Assembly (NCBI RefSeq): GCF_000721265.1
Contig: NZ_JOFZ01000010.1
Span: forward strand, 344,715-408,714
Length of the DNA: 64,000 nucleotides
Source of the DNA: Streptomyces sp. NRRL F-5126
GTDB taxonomy: Bacteria; Actinomycetota; Actinomycetes; Streptomycetales; Streptomycetaceae
Direction of reading: 5' to 3'
Below, piece after piece: positions 24,994-33,903 of this stretch. Below the pieces are notes generated by a model. The model was given only the letters and a program-made list of their open reading frames with translations, had not been told where the DNA came from and did no database searches. The position numbers were made by a program, and so were the translations under genes. How positions within the stretch are numbered: the stretch's first letter is position 1; every line of letters starts with the position of its first letter.

Positions 24994-25314
24994 GTGTACG
25001 CCTACGAACCGACCCGCGCCCACCTTCCCTCGATGCGCCCCGCGCAGGACCTCGTCGACGGGTACAGCACGACGCCGATCTACGACGCGCTGTACTCCGA
25101 GTACCTGAGGTCGTTCAGAGCCCTGCCGGGCGACAGGAGCGGCGAGGAGGACCTCGGCTTCACGGCCTTCGGGATCCGTCCCGTCCCGCGCGGCGGCTAC
25201 GCCGGCCGGTACGGGGAGCGCGCCGTCCAGTCCGGGGGGTGGCAGCGCGACCCGTACCAGCAGCCGCGCCACGCGCAGGCCGCGCTGCCGCCCGCGCGGC
25301 GGCGCCCCGTGTGA
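24994..25314 (+). CDS. Small conserved Streptomyces protein (106 aa)
   Basis: A GTG at 24994 gives MYAYEPTRAHLPSMRPAQDL. The conserved block LVDGYSTTPIYDALYSEYLRSFRALPGDRSGEEDLGF is one I recall from Streptomyces hypotheticals. The Gly/Arg/Gln-rich C terminus looks disordered. The Shine-Dalgarno is weak; ATG 25033 is an alternative start. A 7-bp hairpin (24955-24961 with 24974-24980) precedes it. Function unknown. Confidence 0.6.
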   Translation: MYAYEPTRAHLPSMRPAQDLVDGYSTTPIYDALYSEYLRSFRALPGDRSGEEDLGFTAFGIRPVPRGGYAGRYGERAVQSGGWQRDPYQQPRHAQAALPPARRRPV

Positions 25315-25362
25315 GGCGCCCCGGATGCCGGGCCGAACGCGGCCGCTCGACCGTCGCCCGAA

Positions 25363-26829
25363 TCACTTCTTGCGGCCGCGCTTCTCCCGCACCCGTACGG
25401 AGATGTGGATCGGGGTGCCCTCGAAGCCGAACTCCTCGCGGAGCCTGCGCTCGATGAACCGCCGGTAGCCGGCCTCGATGAACCCGGACGCGAACAGCAC
25501 GAACCGGGGCGGCCTGGTGCCGGCCTGGGTGCCGAAGAGGATGCGCGGCTGCTTGCCGCCCCTGATCGGGTGCGGGTGCCCTGCGACGAGCTCGCCGAGG
25601 AACGCGTTCAGCCTGCCGGTCGGGACGCGCGTCTCCCAGCCCGCGAGCGCCGTCTCGATCGCCGGGACGAGCTTCTCCATGTGGCGTCCCGTGCGCGCCG
25701 ACACGTTCACCCGCGGCGCCCAGGAGACCTGTCCGAGCTCCGAGTCGATCTCGCGCTCCAGGTAGTACCTGCGCTCCTCGTCCAGCGTGTCCCACTTGTT
25801 GTAGGCGATGACGAGCGCGCGGCCCGCGTCCACGGCCATCGTGAGGATCCGCTGGTCCTGGACGGTGATGGACTCGCCGGTGTCGATGAGGACGACGGCG
25901 ACCTCGGCCTTCTCGACGGCCGCGGCGGTGCGCAGGGAGGCGTAGTAGTCGGCGCCCTCCTGCATGTGGACGCGGCGGCGGATGCCGGCCGTGTCGATGA
26001 ACTTCCATGTCTTCCCGCCGAGTTCGATGAGCTCGTCGACGGGGTCGCGGGTGGTGCCCGCCAGTTCGCTGACGACGACGCGCTCCTGTCCCGCGACCTT
26101 GTTCAGCAGGGACGACTTGCCGACATTGGGCCTGCCGACGAGCGCGATCCGGCGCGGGCCGCCGACGGCGCCGCCGAACGTCTCCTTCGGCGCGTCGGGC
26201 AGCGCTTCGAGCACGGCGTCGAGCATGTCGCCCGTGCCGCGCCCGTGCAGCGAGGAGACGGGGTGCGGTTCGCCCAGGCCCAGCGACCAGAGCATGGCCG
26301 CGTCGGCCTCGCCGCTCGGTCCGTCGACCTTGTTGGCGCAGAGCACGACCGGCTTGCCGGCCTTGCGCAGCAGCCTGACGACCGCGCCGTCGGTGTCGGT
26401 GGCACCGACCGTCGCGTCCACGACGAAGATCGCGGCGTCGGCCGCGTCCATCGCGTACTCGGCCTGGGCGGCGACGGAGGCGTCGATGCCGAGGACGTCC
26501 TGCTCCCAGCCGCCGGTGTCGACGACCTTGAAGCGGCGGCCCGACCACTCGGCCTCGTAGGTCACCCGGTCCCTGGTGACGCCGGGCCTGTCCTCGACGA
26601 CCGCCTCGCGGCGGCCGATGATGCGGTTGACGAGAGTCGACTTGCCGACATTGGGGCGGCCCACGACGGCGACGACGGGGAGCGGCCCGTGGCCGGCCTC
26701 GTCGAGCGCGCCGTCGACCTCCTCGGGGTCGAACCCCTCCTGCGCGGCGATCTCCATGAACTCCGCGTACTCGGCGCCGCCGAGCTCGCCGTGCTCGTCG
26801 CCCGAGCCGGTCCCGTTCTGGTCGTCCAT
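25363..26829 (-). CDS. der: Ribosome-associated GTPase Der (EngA)
   Basis: 488 aa. The family hallmark, two tandem GTPase domains, is clear: first G1 GRPNVGKST near residue 57, second GRPNVGKSS near 230, each with DTGG/DTAG and NKxD (NKVD, NKWD), followed by the KH-like C-terminal domain ending in KRGRKK. Assists 50S subunit maturation. A roughly 45-residue acidic N-terminal extension is usual in actinobacteria. ATG 26829 has GAGGAAC upstream. Downstream end of the aroH-tyrA-cmk-acyltransferase-der run. Confidence 0.97.
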   Translation of the reverse strand: MDDQNGTGSGDEHGELGGAEYAEFMEIAAQEGFDPEEVDGALDEAGHGPLPVVAVVGRPNVGKSTLVNRIIGRREAVVEDRPGVTRDRVTYEAEWSGRRFKVVDTGGWEQDVLGIDASVAAQAEYAMDAADAAIFVVDATVGATDTDGAVVRLLRKAGKPVVLCANKVDGPSGEADAAMLWSLGLGEPHPVSSLHGRGTGDMLDAVLEALPDAPKETFGGAVGGPRRIALVGRPNVGKSSLLNKVAGQERVVVSELAGTTRDPVDELIELGGKTWKFIDTAGIRRRVHMQEGADYYASLRTAAAVEKAEVAVVLIDTGESITVQDQRILTMAVDAGRALVIAYNKWDTLDEERRYYLEREIDSELGQVSWAPRVNVSARTGRHMEKLVPAIETALAGWETRVPTGRLNAFLGELVAGHPHPIRGGKQPRILFGTQAGTRPPRFVLFASGFIEAGYRRFIERRLREEFGFEGTPIHISVRVREKRGRKK

Positions 26830-26931
26830 GAAGTGGTTCCTCGTTCGTGGTGGTCGGTGGCCGCCGGGAGGCGGTCCACCGTGTGAAGTGTGTGCGGCCG
26901 CGCCGGGTGCGCGGCGCGTGCCCCGGCGCCC

Positions 26932-27603
26932 TTACCGGCCGGTGAGCTGCCGGGCGGTCTTCAGGTGGCTGGTGAGCCGCTCCTGCACCCGCACGGTGGC
27001 GTCGTCGAGCGCCGCGCGCGTGCGCCGCCCCGACGGCACCTCGAAGGGGTCGCCGAAGACGATGTCGACACGGCTGCGCAGCGCGGGCAGCTCCCGTATC
27101 AACCGTCCGGGCCGCTCCGCGCTTCCCAGCACGGCGACGGGCACGACCGGCGCCCCGGACCGTACCGCGAAGTACGTGAGTCCCGCGCGCAGCGCACCGA
27201 AGTCGCCGCCCCCTGCCCTGGTGCCCTCGGGGAATATCCCCAGCACCTTGCCGTCGGCGAGTACGCCGAGCGCGTCCGTGACGGCCGAGCGGTCGACGGC
27301 CTCGCGGTCGACGCTCAGCTGGCCTATGGAGCGCAGGAACGTGCCGAGCGGGCCGGCGAACGCCTCCTTCTTTATGAGGAAGTGCACCGGCCGCGGTGCG
27401 AGCCCCATGAGCAGGGGCCCGTCGACGTTGTGCGAGTGGTTGACGGCGAGGATGACGGGGCCCTGAGCCGGGACGCGCCAGGAGCCGAGCACGCGAGCGT
27501 TCCACAGGGTGTTGATCAGCCCGATGCCGAGGCCCCGGCCGAAGGCCGCGCCGCGCTCCGACGCGTTGTTCTGCCCCTTGCGCGAGGTGCCTGATGTGCT
27601 CAC
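26932..27603 (-). CDS. 1-acyl-sn-glycerol-3-phosphate acyltransferase (PlsC-like)
   Basis: 223 aa from GTG 27603, which overlaps the cmk stop (GTGA). PlsC motifs: HX4D in VNHSHNVDGP, the block KKEAFAGPLGTF, FPEGTR (glycerol-phosphate binding) and VPVAVLG. It transfers an acyl chain to lysophosphatidate at the membrane face for phospholipid synthesis. The cmk-plsC-der order is widespread in actinobacteria and links nucleotide, lipid and ribosome functions in growth. Confidence 0.9.
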   Translation of the reverse strand: MSTSGTSRKGQNNASERGAAFGRGLGIGLINTLWNARVLGSWRVPAQGPVILAVNHSHNVDGPLLMGLAPRPVHFLIKKEAFAGPLGTFLRSIGQLSVDREAVDRSAVTDALGVLADGKVLGIFPEGTRAGGGDFGALRAGLTYFAVRSGAPVVPVAVLGSAERPGRLIRELPALRSRVDIVFGDPFEVPSGRRTRAALDDATVRVQERLTSHLKTARQLTGR

Positions 27604-28322
27604 TTCGCGGCTCGTTTCTCCTCGACGAGGGCGACGATGCGGTCGATGACCTGGGCCAGCGTGAGGTCCGTGGTGTCGATCTCGGTCGCGTCGCCGGCCT
27701 TCGCGAGCGGTGAGGTCTTGCGGCCGGAGTCGGCCGCGTCCCGCTTGATCAGCGCTTCCCTGGTGGCGGCGACGTCCGCGGTGGCGGTGGACCCGAGCTC
27801 GCCGCTGCGGCGGGCGGCGCGCGCCTCGGCCGACGCGGTGAGGAACACCTTGACGTCCGCGTCGGGCAGCACCGTCGTGCCGATGTCGCGGCCCTCGGCG
27901 ACGATGCCGTGGGGCGCGGCCGCGGCGATCGAGCGCTGCAGCCGCGTGATGACCGCACGCACCTCGGGCACGGCGCTGACGGCGCTGACCTTCGCGGTGA
28001 CCTCGGGGGTGCGGATCGGCCCGGACGCGTCCGTGCCGTCCACGGTGATGGCGGGGGCCGCCGGGTCGGTGCCCGAGACGATGACGGGCTTGTGCGCGGC
28101 CGTGGCGACGGCCGCGGCGTCCGCCACGTCGATGCCGTTGCTGATCATCCACCAGGTCATGGCACGGTACTGGGCGCCGGTGTCGAGGAAGCTCATGCCG
28201 AGTCTGACCGCGACGGCCTTGGACGTGCTCGACTTGCCGGTGCCCGAGGGGCCGTCGATGGCGACGATCACCGCCGGCCCGGCGGCGGGGGCGGTGGTGG
28301 CGGCAGTTGCGGCGGTTTCCAC
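27600..28322 (-). CDS. cmk: Cytidylate kinase
   Basis: About 240 aa. GTG 28322 is the best start (GGAAGG eleven bases upstream); the frame extends further upstream without support. P-loop IDGPSGTGKSS, LDTGAQYRAMT, the CMP-binding insert and EGRDIGTTVLPDADVKVFLTAS identify a bacterial-type CMP kinase. It phosphorylates CMP/dCMP using ATP. The N-terminal Ala/Thr-rich 20 residues before VIVAIDGPSG are a variable extension. Coupled by GTGA to the acyltransferase gene. Confidence 0.95.
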   Translation of the reverse strand: METAATAATTAPAAGPAVIVAIDGPSGTGKSSTSKAVAVRLGMSFLDTGAQYRAMTWWMISNGIDVADAAAVATAAHKPVIVSGTDPAAPAITVDGTDASGPIRTPEVTAKVSAVSAVPEVRAVITRLQRSIAAAAPHGIVAEGRDIGTTVLPDADVKVFLTASAEARAARRSGELGSTATADVAATREALIKRDAADSGRKTSPLAKAGDATEIDTTDLTLAQVIDRIVALVEEKRAAK

Positions 28323-28502
28323 GGGGGCGGGCACCTTCCTGGGTGGCGCGGGTACGCATGCTGTGTACAGCGACGCCGCGGCACACACGTGTCCCGCGCA
28401 TCGACTTCCTCCGTAGAGGTTACCGAGTGCCCGGCGCGTGCGATGCACTCGTTCGGCGCAGTGCCGCCGCGCCGCCGTGCGGGCGCCCCCCGCACCGGTG
28501 GG

Positions 28503-29588
28503 TCACTGCCGGATGGACCAGCCGCGTTCGCGGAGCGCGGCGCTGAGCACCGGGGCGGCCGACGGCTCGACCATGAGCTGCACGAGCCCCGCCTGCTGGT
28601 CGGTCGCGTGCTCGATCGAGACGTCCTCGACGTTGACGCCGGCCGCGCCCGCGTCCGCGAAGATCCGCGCCAGCTCGCCGGGGCGGTCGGTGACGAGCAC
28701 GGCGACGACCTCGTAGGCGGCGGGCGCCGCGCCGTGCTTGCCCGGCACGCGGCTGCGGCCCGCGTTGCCGCGGCGCAGCAGGTCCTCGACGGCGCGTACA
28801 CCGCCCTGGCGCTTGTCGTCGTCGCTGGACTCCAGCGCCCGCAGCGCCTGGACGACCTCGCCGAGGTCGACGGCGATGTCGGCGAGCACGTCGGCGACGG
28901 GGCCCGGGTTCGCGGTGAGGATGTCGATCCACATGCCGGGGTCGGAGGCCGCGATCCTGGTGACGTCGCGCACGCCCTGCCCGCACAGCCGCACGGCGGA
29001 CTCCTCGGCGCCCCGCAGGCGCGCGGCGACCAGGGAGGACATGAGCTGAGGGGTGTGCGAGACGAGCGCCACGGCGCGGTCGTGCGCCTCGGCGTCCATC
29101 ACGACGGGGACGGCGCGGCACAGGGAGACGAGTTCCAGCGCGAGGTTGAGCGCCTCGGTGTCGGTGCCCCTGCCCGGCGTCAGCACCCACGGGCGTCCCT
29201 CGAAGAGATCGGCGGTCGCGGCGAGCGGCCCGGAGCGCTCCTTGCCCGCCATCGGGTGGGTGCCGAGGTACGAGCCGAGGTCGACGCCGAGCGTTTCGAG
29301 CTCGCGGCGCGGCCCGCTCTTGACGCTGGCGACGTCGATGCAGGCGCGGGCGAGGCCCGCGCGGACGGCGCCGGCGACCGTGGTGGCGACGTGCGCGGGC
29401 GGTACGGCGACGACGGCGAGGTCGACGGGCCCTTCGGGCGGCTCCTCGGTGCCGGCGCCGAGCGCGGCGGCCGTGCGTGCGGTGCCCGGGTCGTGGTCGG
29501 AGAGGTGGACGGCGACACCGCGGGCGGCGAGCGCGAGCCCGACCGAGGTGCCGATGAGTCCCGTCCCGATGACGAGGGCGGTCCTCAC
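28503..29588 (-). CDS. tyrA: Prephenate dehydrogenase with C-terminal ACT domain
   Basis: 361 aa. NAD-binding Rossmann motif VIGTGLIGTSVG (6-17), catalytic GTHPMAGKERSG, then the helical dimer domain, and an ACT domain in about the last 75 residues (VVAVLVTDRPGELARIFADAGAAGVNVED). Oxidative decarboxylation of prephenate to 4-hydroxyphenylpyruvate for tyrosine synthesis, with the ACT domain likely mediating feedback. The GTG start at 29588 overlaps the aroH stop, so the two shikimate-branch enzymes are coupled. Confidence 0.95.
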   Translation of the reverse strand: MRTALVIGTGLIGTSVGLALAARGVAVHLSDHDPGTARTAAALGAGTEEPPEGPVDLAVVAVPPAHVATTVAGAVRAGLARACIDVASVKSGPRRELETLGVDLGSYLGTHPMAGKERSGPLAATADLFEGRPWVLTPGRGTDTEALNLALELVSLCRAVPVVMDAEAHDRAVALVSHTPQLMSSLVAARLRGAEESAVRLCGQGVRDVTRIAASDPGMWIDILTANPGPVADVLADIAVDLGEVVQALRALESSDDDKRQGGVRAVEDLLRRGNAGRSRVPGKHGAAPAAYEVVAVLVTDRPGELARIFADAGAAGVNVEDVSIEHATDQQAGLVQLMVEPSAAPVLSAALRERGWSIRQ

Positions 29589-29947
29589 TGCGCGATGTCC
29601 TTGCGCAGGCTCGCGGCGGCGCCGAGGTAGACGTGCGAGAGGCCGGCCTTGGAGCGGTCGGACTCGATGTGGGCGAGGATGCGCACGACGCGGGGCATGG
29701 CGCCCGCGATGTCGAGCTCCTGCGCGCAGATCAGTGGCACGTCGACGATGCCGAGCTCGCGCGCGGCGGCAGCGGGGAAGTCGCTGTGCAGGTCGGGGGT
29801 GGCGGTGAACCAGATGGAGATGAGGTCGTCCGCGGTCAGGGCGTTGCGGTCGAGGATCGCCGTGAGCAGCTGTTTGACCTGGTCGGCCATGTGTCCGGCT
29901 TCGTCCCGCTCAAGCTGCACCGCTCCACGAACCGCTCGTACCGCCAC
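29585..29947 (-). CDS. aroH: Chorismate mutase, AroH type
   Basis: 120 aa from GTG 29947 with GAGGAG six bases upstream. AroH (trimeric, Bacillus-type) residues: VRAVRGAVQLERDEAGHM at the N terminus, DDLISIWFTATPDLHSDFPA in the middle and Arg/Cys-containing VDVPLICAQELDI. Converts chorismate to prephenate, the substrate of the next gene product TyrA (GTGA overlap). Length equals the family norm. Confidence 0.95.
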   Translation of the reverse strand: MAVRAVRGAVQLERDEAGHMADQVKQLLTAILDRNALTADDLISIWFTATPDLHSDFPAAAARELGIVDVPLICAQELDIAGAMPRVVRILAHIESDRSKAGLSHVYLGAAASLRKDIAQ

Positions 29948-30054
29948 AACGTGCTCCTCAGTGATCGTCTGCCTCCCTTTCAGCGTAGTGTCCGTGACCG
30001 CCCGCCGGACATCGCCTCTCGCCCTGCGAGACGGGCGGATACCCACCGGACGGC

Positions 30055-31101
30055 TCAGGCGTCCCAGAGCGCGCCGAAGGACAGCAGTTCGGCGCGGTAC
30101 TCGATGCGCGCGGTCCAGGCGGCCGGCCAGGCTCCCGGTCCGAGGTGGGCGCCCGCGAAGGCCCCGGCAAGGCAGGCGATGGAGTCGGAGTCGCCGCGGG
30201 TGCAGGCCGCCCTGCGCAGGGCGGTGACGGGTTCGCCGGGGAGGAGCAGGAAGCACTGCAGCGCCGTGGCCAGCGCTTCCTCCGCGATCCAGCCGTCACC
30301 CGTGGTGAGGCAGGGGTCGGTCTCGGGCGAGGGGGTGCTCAGGGCGCTTCGCAGCCGGTCGAGCGCGGCGAGGCAGTCGTCCCAGCCGCGGGCGATGAAC
30401 TCGCCCGGGGTGGCGTCGCCGGCGCGTTCCCACAGGCCGCCCAGCCAGGCGTGGTGGTAGCGGGTGCGGTTCTCCCACGCGTAGGAGCGCAGCCGCCCGA
30501 CGAGGCCGGCCGGGTCGGCGCCGTCCGCGAGCAGGCGCACGGCGTGCGCGGTGAGGTCGCCGGCGGCGAGCGCCGTGGGGTGGCCGTGGGTGAGGGCGGA
30601 CTGCTGTTGCGCGGCGCCCGCGCGCTGCTCCTGGCTCAGTCCTGGCACGAGGCCGATCGGCGCGACGCGCATGTTCGCGCCGCAGCCCTTGGACTCCATG
30701 CGGGAGGCCCGCTGCCACGGTTCGCCCGGCCGGTCGAGGCGTTCGAGTGCGGCGCAGGCGGACAGGCAGGTGTTGCCGGGCGCGCGGTTGTTCTCGGGGT
30801 CGCGGTACCAGCGGACGTAGGCGTCGCCGGTCTCCTTCGCGAGCCGCGCGGGGTCGAGGGTGCCGCCGTCGGCACTCGCGCGCAGCGCCCCGGCGAACGC
30901 GAGCGTCATCTGGGTGTCGTCGGTGACGACGGCGGGGTCCGGCAGCTCCGTCTCGCGCCAGGGGCCGTACTTGGCGAGGATCGCCGGGACGCTGCTGAAC
31001 TCGGTGGGGAAGCCGAGCGCGTCGCCGAGCGCGAGCCCGGTGAGCGCGCCCGTCGCGGCCTGTCCTGTCGGTGTTCCTGGCGGTGTTCCTGTCGGTGTCA
31101 C
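30055..31101 (-). CDS. ADP-ribosylglycohydrolase (DraG-like)
   Basis: 348 aa. The all-alpha ADP-ribosyl-hydrolase fold is marked by TGLALGDALGFPTEF, the Mg-binding VTDDTQMT and the C-terminal metal motif TRGDSDSIACLAGAFAGA. It removes ADP-ribose from proteins or small molecules. GTG 31101 overlaps the stop of the NrtR-like gene, making it the fourth member of the pnuC-nadR-nrtR operon. The coupling suggests a job in recycling ADP-ribose or in controlling an NAD-linked modification, which is inference. Confidence 0.9.
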   Translation of the reverse strand: MTPTGTPPGTPTGQAATGALTGLALGDALGFPTEFSSVPAILAKYGPWRETELPDPAVVTDDTQMTLAFAGALRASADGGTLDPARLAKETGDAYVRWYRDPENNRAPGNTCLSACAALERLDRPGEPWQRASRMESKGCGANMRVAPIGLVPGLSQEQRAGAAQQQSALTHGHPTALAAGDLTAHAVRLLADGADPAGLVGRLRSYAWENRTRYHHAWLGGLWERAGDATPGEFIARGWDDCLAALDRLRSALSTPSPETDPCLTTGDGWIAEEALATALQCFLLLPGEPVTALRRAACTRGDSDSIACLAGAFAGAHLGPGAWPAAWTARIEYRAELLSFGALWDA

Positions 31102-31868
31102 GGGGTGGGTCCTTCCGGTCGCAGCAGAGGCGGGTGGAGCGCGGCGGCGTCGCCCGCCCGGTAGAGGACGGCGGGTTTGCCGCGGCCGCCCGTCCTGCGC
31201 CTGCCGCCTCGCGCGGGCGCGACGAACCCGGGTGTCGCGAGGACCTTGCGGCGGAAGTTGGGCCGGTCGAGGGTGACGCCCCAGACGGTCTCGTACACCT
31301 CCTGGAGCTCGCCGAGGGTGAACTCGGGCGGGCAGAATGCGGCGGCGAGTCCGGTGTACTCGAGCTTGGCGCCGACGCGTTCGTGCGCGTCGGCGAGGAT
31401 GCGGTCGTGGTCGAAGGCGAGGCCGCGGGCGCGTGCGAGTGGCGTCCAGCCGGCGCGTGCGGCGTCGCCGCCGCCGGACGGCTCCGGCAGGTCGGGCACG
31501 AGCGCCGCGTAGGCGACGGAGACGACACGCATCCGCGGGTCGCGGCCGGGGTCGCTGTAGGTCGCCAGCTGTTCGAGGTGGGGCGCGCCCGTGGCGTCGC
31601 CATCGAGGCCGGTCTCCTCGGCGAGCTCGCGCCGCGCGGCCGCCTCGGCGGACTCGCGGGGATGCAGGAACCCGCCGGGCAGCGCCCAGCGGCCCCGGTA
31701 GGGCTCCTCGCCGCGCTGGACGAGCAGGACGTGCAGGAGCGCGTCGCGCACCGTGAACACGGCGAGGTCGACGGTGACGGCGAACGGCTCGAACGCGCCC
31801 GGGTCGTAGCCCTCGGGCGCGACGTGCCCCGAGTGGGGTGATGGCGTGTGCTGCGGTGGTTTGTTCAA
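31098..31868 (-). CDS. nrtR: NrtR-type regulator: Nudix domain plus C-terminal winged helix
   Basis: 256 aa starting at TTG 31868, which overlaps the nadR stop; no ATG/GTG lies nearby in frame. N-terminal Nudix domain with a full Nudix box (G-FLHPR-E-SAEAAAR-RELAEETGL), so hydrolase activity is possible. The C-terminal winged helix contains LGELQEVYETVWGVTLDRPNFRRKVLATPGF, typical of NrtR. NrtR represses NAD biosynthesis and salvage genes and is released by ADP-ribose. Context (pnuC, nadR) and a perfect palindrome upstream of pnuC fit autoregulation. A plain Nudix hydrolase is the alternative. Confidence 0.82.
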   Translation of the reverse strand: MNKPPQHTPSPHSGHVAPEGYDPGAFEPFAVTVDLAVFTVRDALLHVLLVQRGEEPYRGRWALPGGFLHPRESAEAAARRELAEETGLDGDATGAPHLEQLATYSDPGRDPRMRVVSVAYAALVPDLPEPSGGGDAARAGWTPLARARGLAFDHDRILADAHERVGAKLEYTGLAAAFCPPEFTLGELQEVYETVWGVTLDRPNFRRKVLATPGFVAPARGGRRRTGGRGKPAVLYRAGDAAALHPPLLRPEGPTP

Positions 31869-32950
31869 CGCTTCTCCGGCAAGGGTGGTGCGAAGTCCCA
31901 GCCGCGTCCGAGCAGTTCGTCGACGGCGGTGACGGCGGCCGCGAGGCGCGCCGTGCGGGAACCGTGCACGAGGCGGAACGTACGTCCGGTGCGGGTGAGT
32001 TCCGCGCGGAAGCGGTCCGTCATCCACGGTCCGAGGTGTGCGCCGTCGCGCAGTCCGTCGTCCTCGAACGGCACGCCGCGGTGGTCGGTGAGCAGCCACA
32101 GGTGGTGCGTGACGCGGTCGGCCACCGCCTCGACCGCGGGGTTGCGCGTGCCGAGGTAGCGCTCGTGCCACACGGTGGTGGCGAACGAGTCCGTGTCGCA
32201 GACGAGGAGCGGCGATCCGTCGCGGGCCGCGGCTTCCTCGGCCGCGTTCTGCCGCTCGGCGATCAGCGGGAACTCGTCGCTCGTGAAGGTTGCGTCGCTC
32301 CAGTGCGCGCCGGGCCGCACGGAGCGCAGCGCGGCGAGCTTGTGCTCGCTGAACTCGCGCCCGTACTCGGGTACGCACCGGGTGCGTGCCCACACCCCGC
32401 CGCGCCGCCGGTAGTGGGCGGCGAGGTCGCGGGCGAGGGTGGTGGTGCCGGTGGACTCGGCGCCGACGACCACGACTCGGCGGGCGAGCGCGGCGCGTAC
32501 GGGCGGCGCGAGGAAGTCCCAGCAGCCGGCGGGGTCGGCGCGTACCGCCGTGCCCGAGACGGGGTGGGTCAGGCGCTCGGGGTCGACCTGCTCGGACACC
32601 GCGCCGAAGCGCCGGGCCAGCTCGCCCCCGTACGCCTCGGACGTGAACACGGCGTCGACGGGTTCGGGCACGGCGGCACGGAACACGGCCATGTGCGCTT
32701 CCCAGACGTCGGGGTCGTGCACGTCCATGGGCACGTCGTCGACGGCCCCGACGACGGTGGCGTCGGGGTGCGTCTCACGCATCCAGGCGACGCGGTCGGC
32801 CAGGGGCACCGATTCGACGGACGCTGCGCACACGAGCACGGTGAGCCGGGCGCAGCGGGCGCGCGCGGTGCGCACGAGGTGGTGGTGGCCCGCGTGCGGC
32901 GGGTAGAACTTGCCGAGGACCAGGCCGTGCGGGTACGGGGCGCGGCTCAC
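31865..32950 (-). CDS. nadR: NadR: NMN adenylyltransferase / ribosylnicotinamide kinase
   Basis: 361 aa from GTG 32950, overlapping the pnuC stop. N-terminal nucleotidyltransferase with GKFYPPHAGHHHLV (HxGH motif), making NAD from NMN. C-terminal kinase domain begins at VVVVGAESTGTTTLARDL, the position of the Walker A loop, but the invariant Lys is Thr169. No N-terminal helix-turn-helix is present, unlike E. coli NadR, fitting the separate regulator (NrtR). Functions with PnuC in nicotinamide-riboside salvage. The changed P-loop may reduce kinase activity. Confidence 0.9.
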   Translation of the reverse strand: MSRAPYPHGLVLGKFYPPHAGHHHLVRTARARCARLTVLVCAASVESVPLADRVAWMRETHPDATVVGAVDDVPMDVHDPDVWEAHMAVFRAAVPEPVDAVFTSEAYGGELARRFGAVSEQVDPERLTHPVSGTAVRADPAGCWDFLAPPVRAALARRVVVVGAESTGTTTLARDLAAHYRRRGGVWARTRCVPEYGREFSEHKLAALRSVRPGAHWSDATFTSDEFPLIAERQNAAEEAAARDGSPLLVCDTDSFATTVWHERYLGTRNPAVEAVADRVTHHLWLLTDHRGVPFEDDGLRDGAHLGPWMTDRFRAELTRTGRTFRLVHGSRTARLAAAVTAVDELLGRGWDFAPPLPEKR

Positions 32951-33609
32951 GCGGGCACCCCCTGCCCGGGCCGGTGTACGGCGGCGGCCGCGAGGTCGCG
33001 GTGCCAGCCGCGCAGCCCGGTGACGCACAGGGCGACGAACCCCACGTAGAGCAGCGAGGTGAGGTACAGGCCCTTGTACGCGTACAGCGGCACGTAGACG
33101 AGGTCGGCGGCGATCCACAGCCACCAGGACTCGAGCAGCTTGCGGCACTGGCCGTAGGTGGCGGCCAGCGAGAGCGCCGTGGTCAGCGCGTCCCAGAAGG
33201 GGACGGTGGAGTCGGTGAACCGGCCGAGCAGCAGGGTGAGCGCCGCTGTCCCCACCGTCCCCGCCGCGCACAGCAGCGCCCATTCGGCGCGCGTACTGCG
33301 GCGCACCGGCAGGGCGCCGGCGGATTCCGGGCCACCCCCGTGGGCCCAGACCCACCAGCCGTACGCGGCGAGGACGATGAAGACGATCTGGAGGCCGGCG
33401 TCGGCATACAGGCCGGTCTGCGCGAACAGCAGGAGGTAGAAGAGGTTGTTGGCGATGCCGACCGGCCAGTTCGCGAGGTGCTGGCGGGCGACGAGCCACA
33501 CGCACAGCGCGCCGCTACCGAAGCCGAGGACCTCCGTCCAGCTCACGGTGGTGCCGAGCACGGTCACCAGGGGGTGCTGAAGGGGCGCGAGTATGCCCGA
33601 GACGCTCAT
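32947..33609 (-). CDS. pnuC: PnuC-type nicotinamide riboside transporter
   Basis: 220 aa with about seven hydrophobic segments and PnuC-typical runs: LYADAGLQIVFIVLAAYGWWVWAHGG, ALTTALSLAATYGQCRKLLESWWLWIAADLVYVPLYAYKGLYLTS. Facilitates uptake of nicotinamide riboside, which is trapped by phosphorylation by NadR. ATG 33609 is preferred to ATG 33630 because AAGAAGG lies five bases upstream and the earlier ATG falls inside the palindrome at 33618-33644. First gene of the four-gene NAD operon. Confidence 0.9.
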   Translation of the reverse strand: MSVSGILAPLQHPLVTVLGTTVSWTEVLGFGSGALCVWLVARQHLANWPVGIANNLFYLLLFAQTGLYADAGLQIVFIVLAAYGWWVWAHGGGPESAGALPVRRSTRAEWALLCAAGTVGTAALTLLLGRFTDSTVPFWDALTTALSLAATYGQCRKLLESWWLWIAADLVYVPLYAYKGLYLTSLLYVGFVALCVTGLRGWHRDLAAAAVHRPGQGVPA

Positions 33610-33617
33610 GACCGCCT

Positions 33618-33644
33618 TCTTTATAGTCATCCTGACTATAAAGA
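33618..33644 (-). promoter_or_regulatory. Perfect palindrome, probable NrtR operator
   Basis: 12-bp arms TCTTTATAGTCA (33618-33629) and TGACTATAAAGA (33633-33644) with a 3-base centre lie 8 bases upstream of the pnuC start, in locally AT-rich DNA. The operon contains an NrtR-like regulator, and TATAGTC-like half-sites recall NrtR boxes of other bacteria. The sequence is far more symmetric and AT-rich than its surroundings. Confidence 0.7.
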
Positions 33645-33830
33645 GGAACGGTCCCCCATGGCAAGGGGATTCACGCGGGGACGCCCGGGGGACGCCACGG
33701 CAGACGGCCGGGCGGCTGCGGGGGCCCGGCGCGGCAGCGCGCCGTCGCGCCCCCGCAGGGCGTGGACCGCCCCCGCCGCGCCGCCGGTCCCGGCGGGCCG
33801 CTCACGGCCGGCGGGCCGCCGTCACCAGCA

Positions 33831-33872
33831 GGGCCGCCGTGCCCGCGTGGGAGCACGCGGGCACGGCGGCCC
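33831..33872 (-). terminator. Terminator after the rluB operon
   Basis: A perfect 19-bp inverted repeat (33831-33849 and 33854-33872) with a 4-base GGAG loop lies about 30 bases past the leftward rluB stop and facing the pnuC promoter region. Confidence 0.85.
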
Positions 33873-33903
33873 CTGAGGCCGGGCGGCATGCGTCAGAAGC
33901 GGC

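Noticed and set aside
25160..27505. Long leftward open frame of 781 codons over der
   Set aside because: Arg/Gly-rich composition and antisense or out-of-frame to Der and the acyltransferase; a high-GC shadow.
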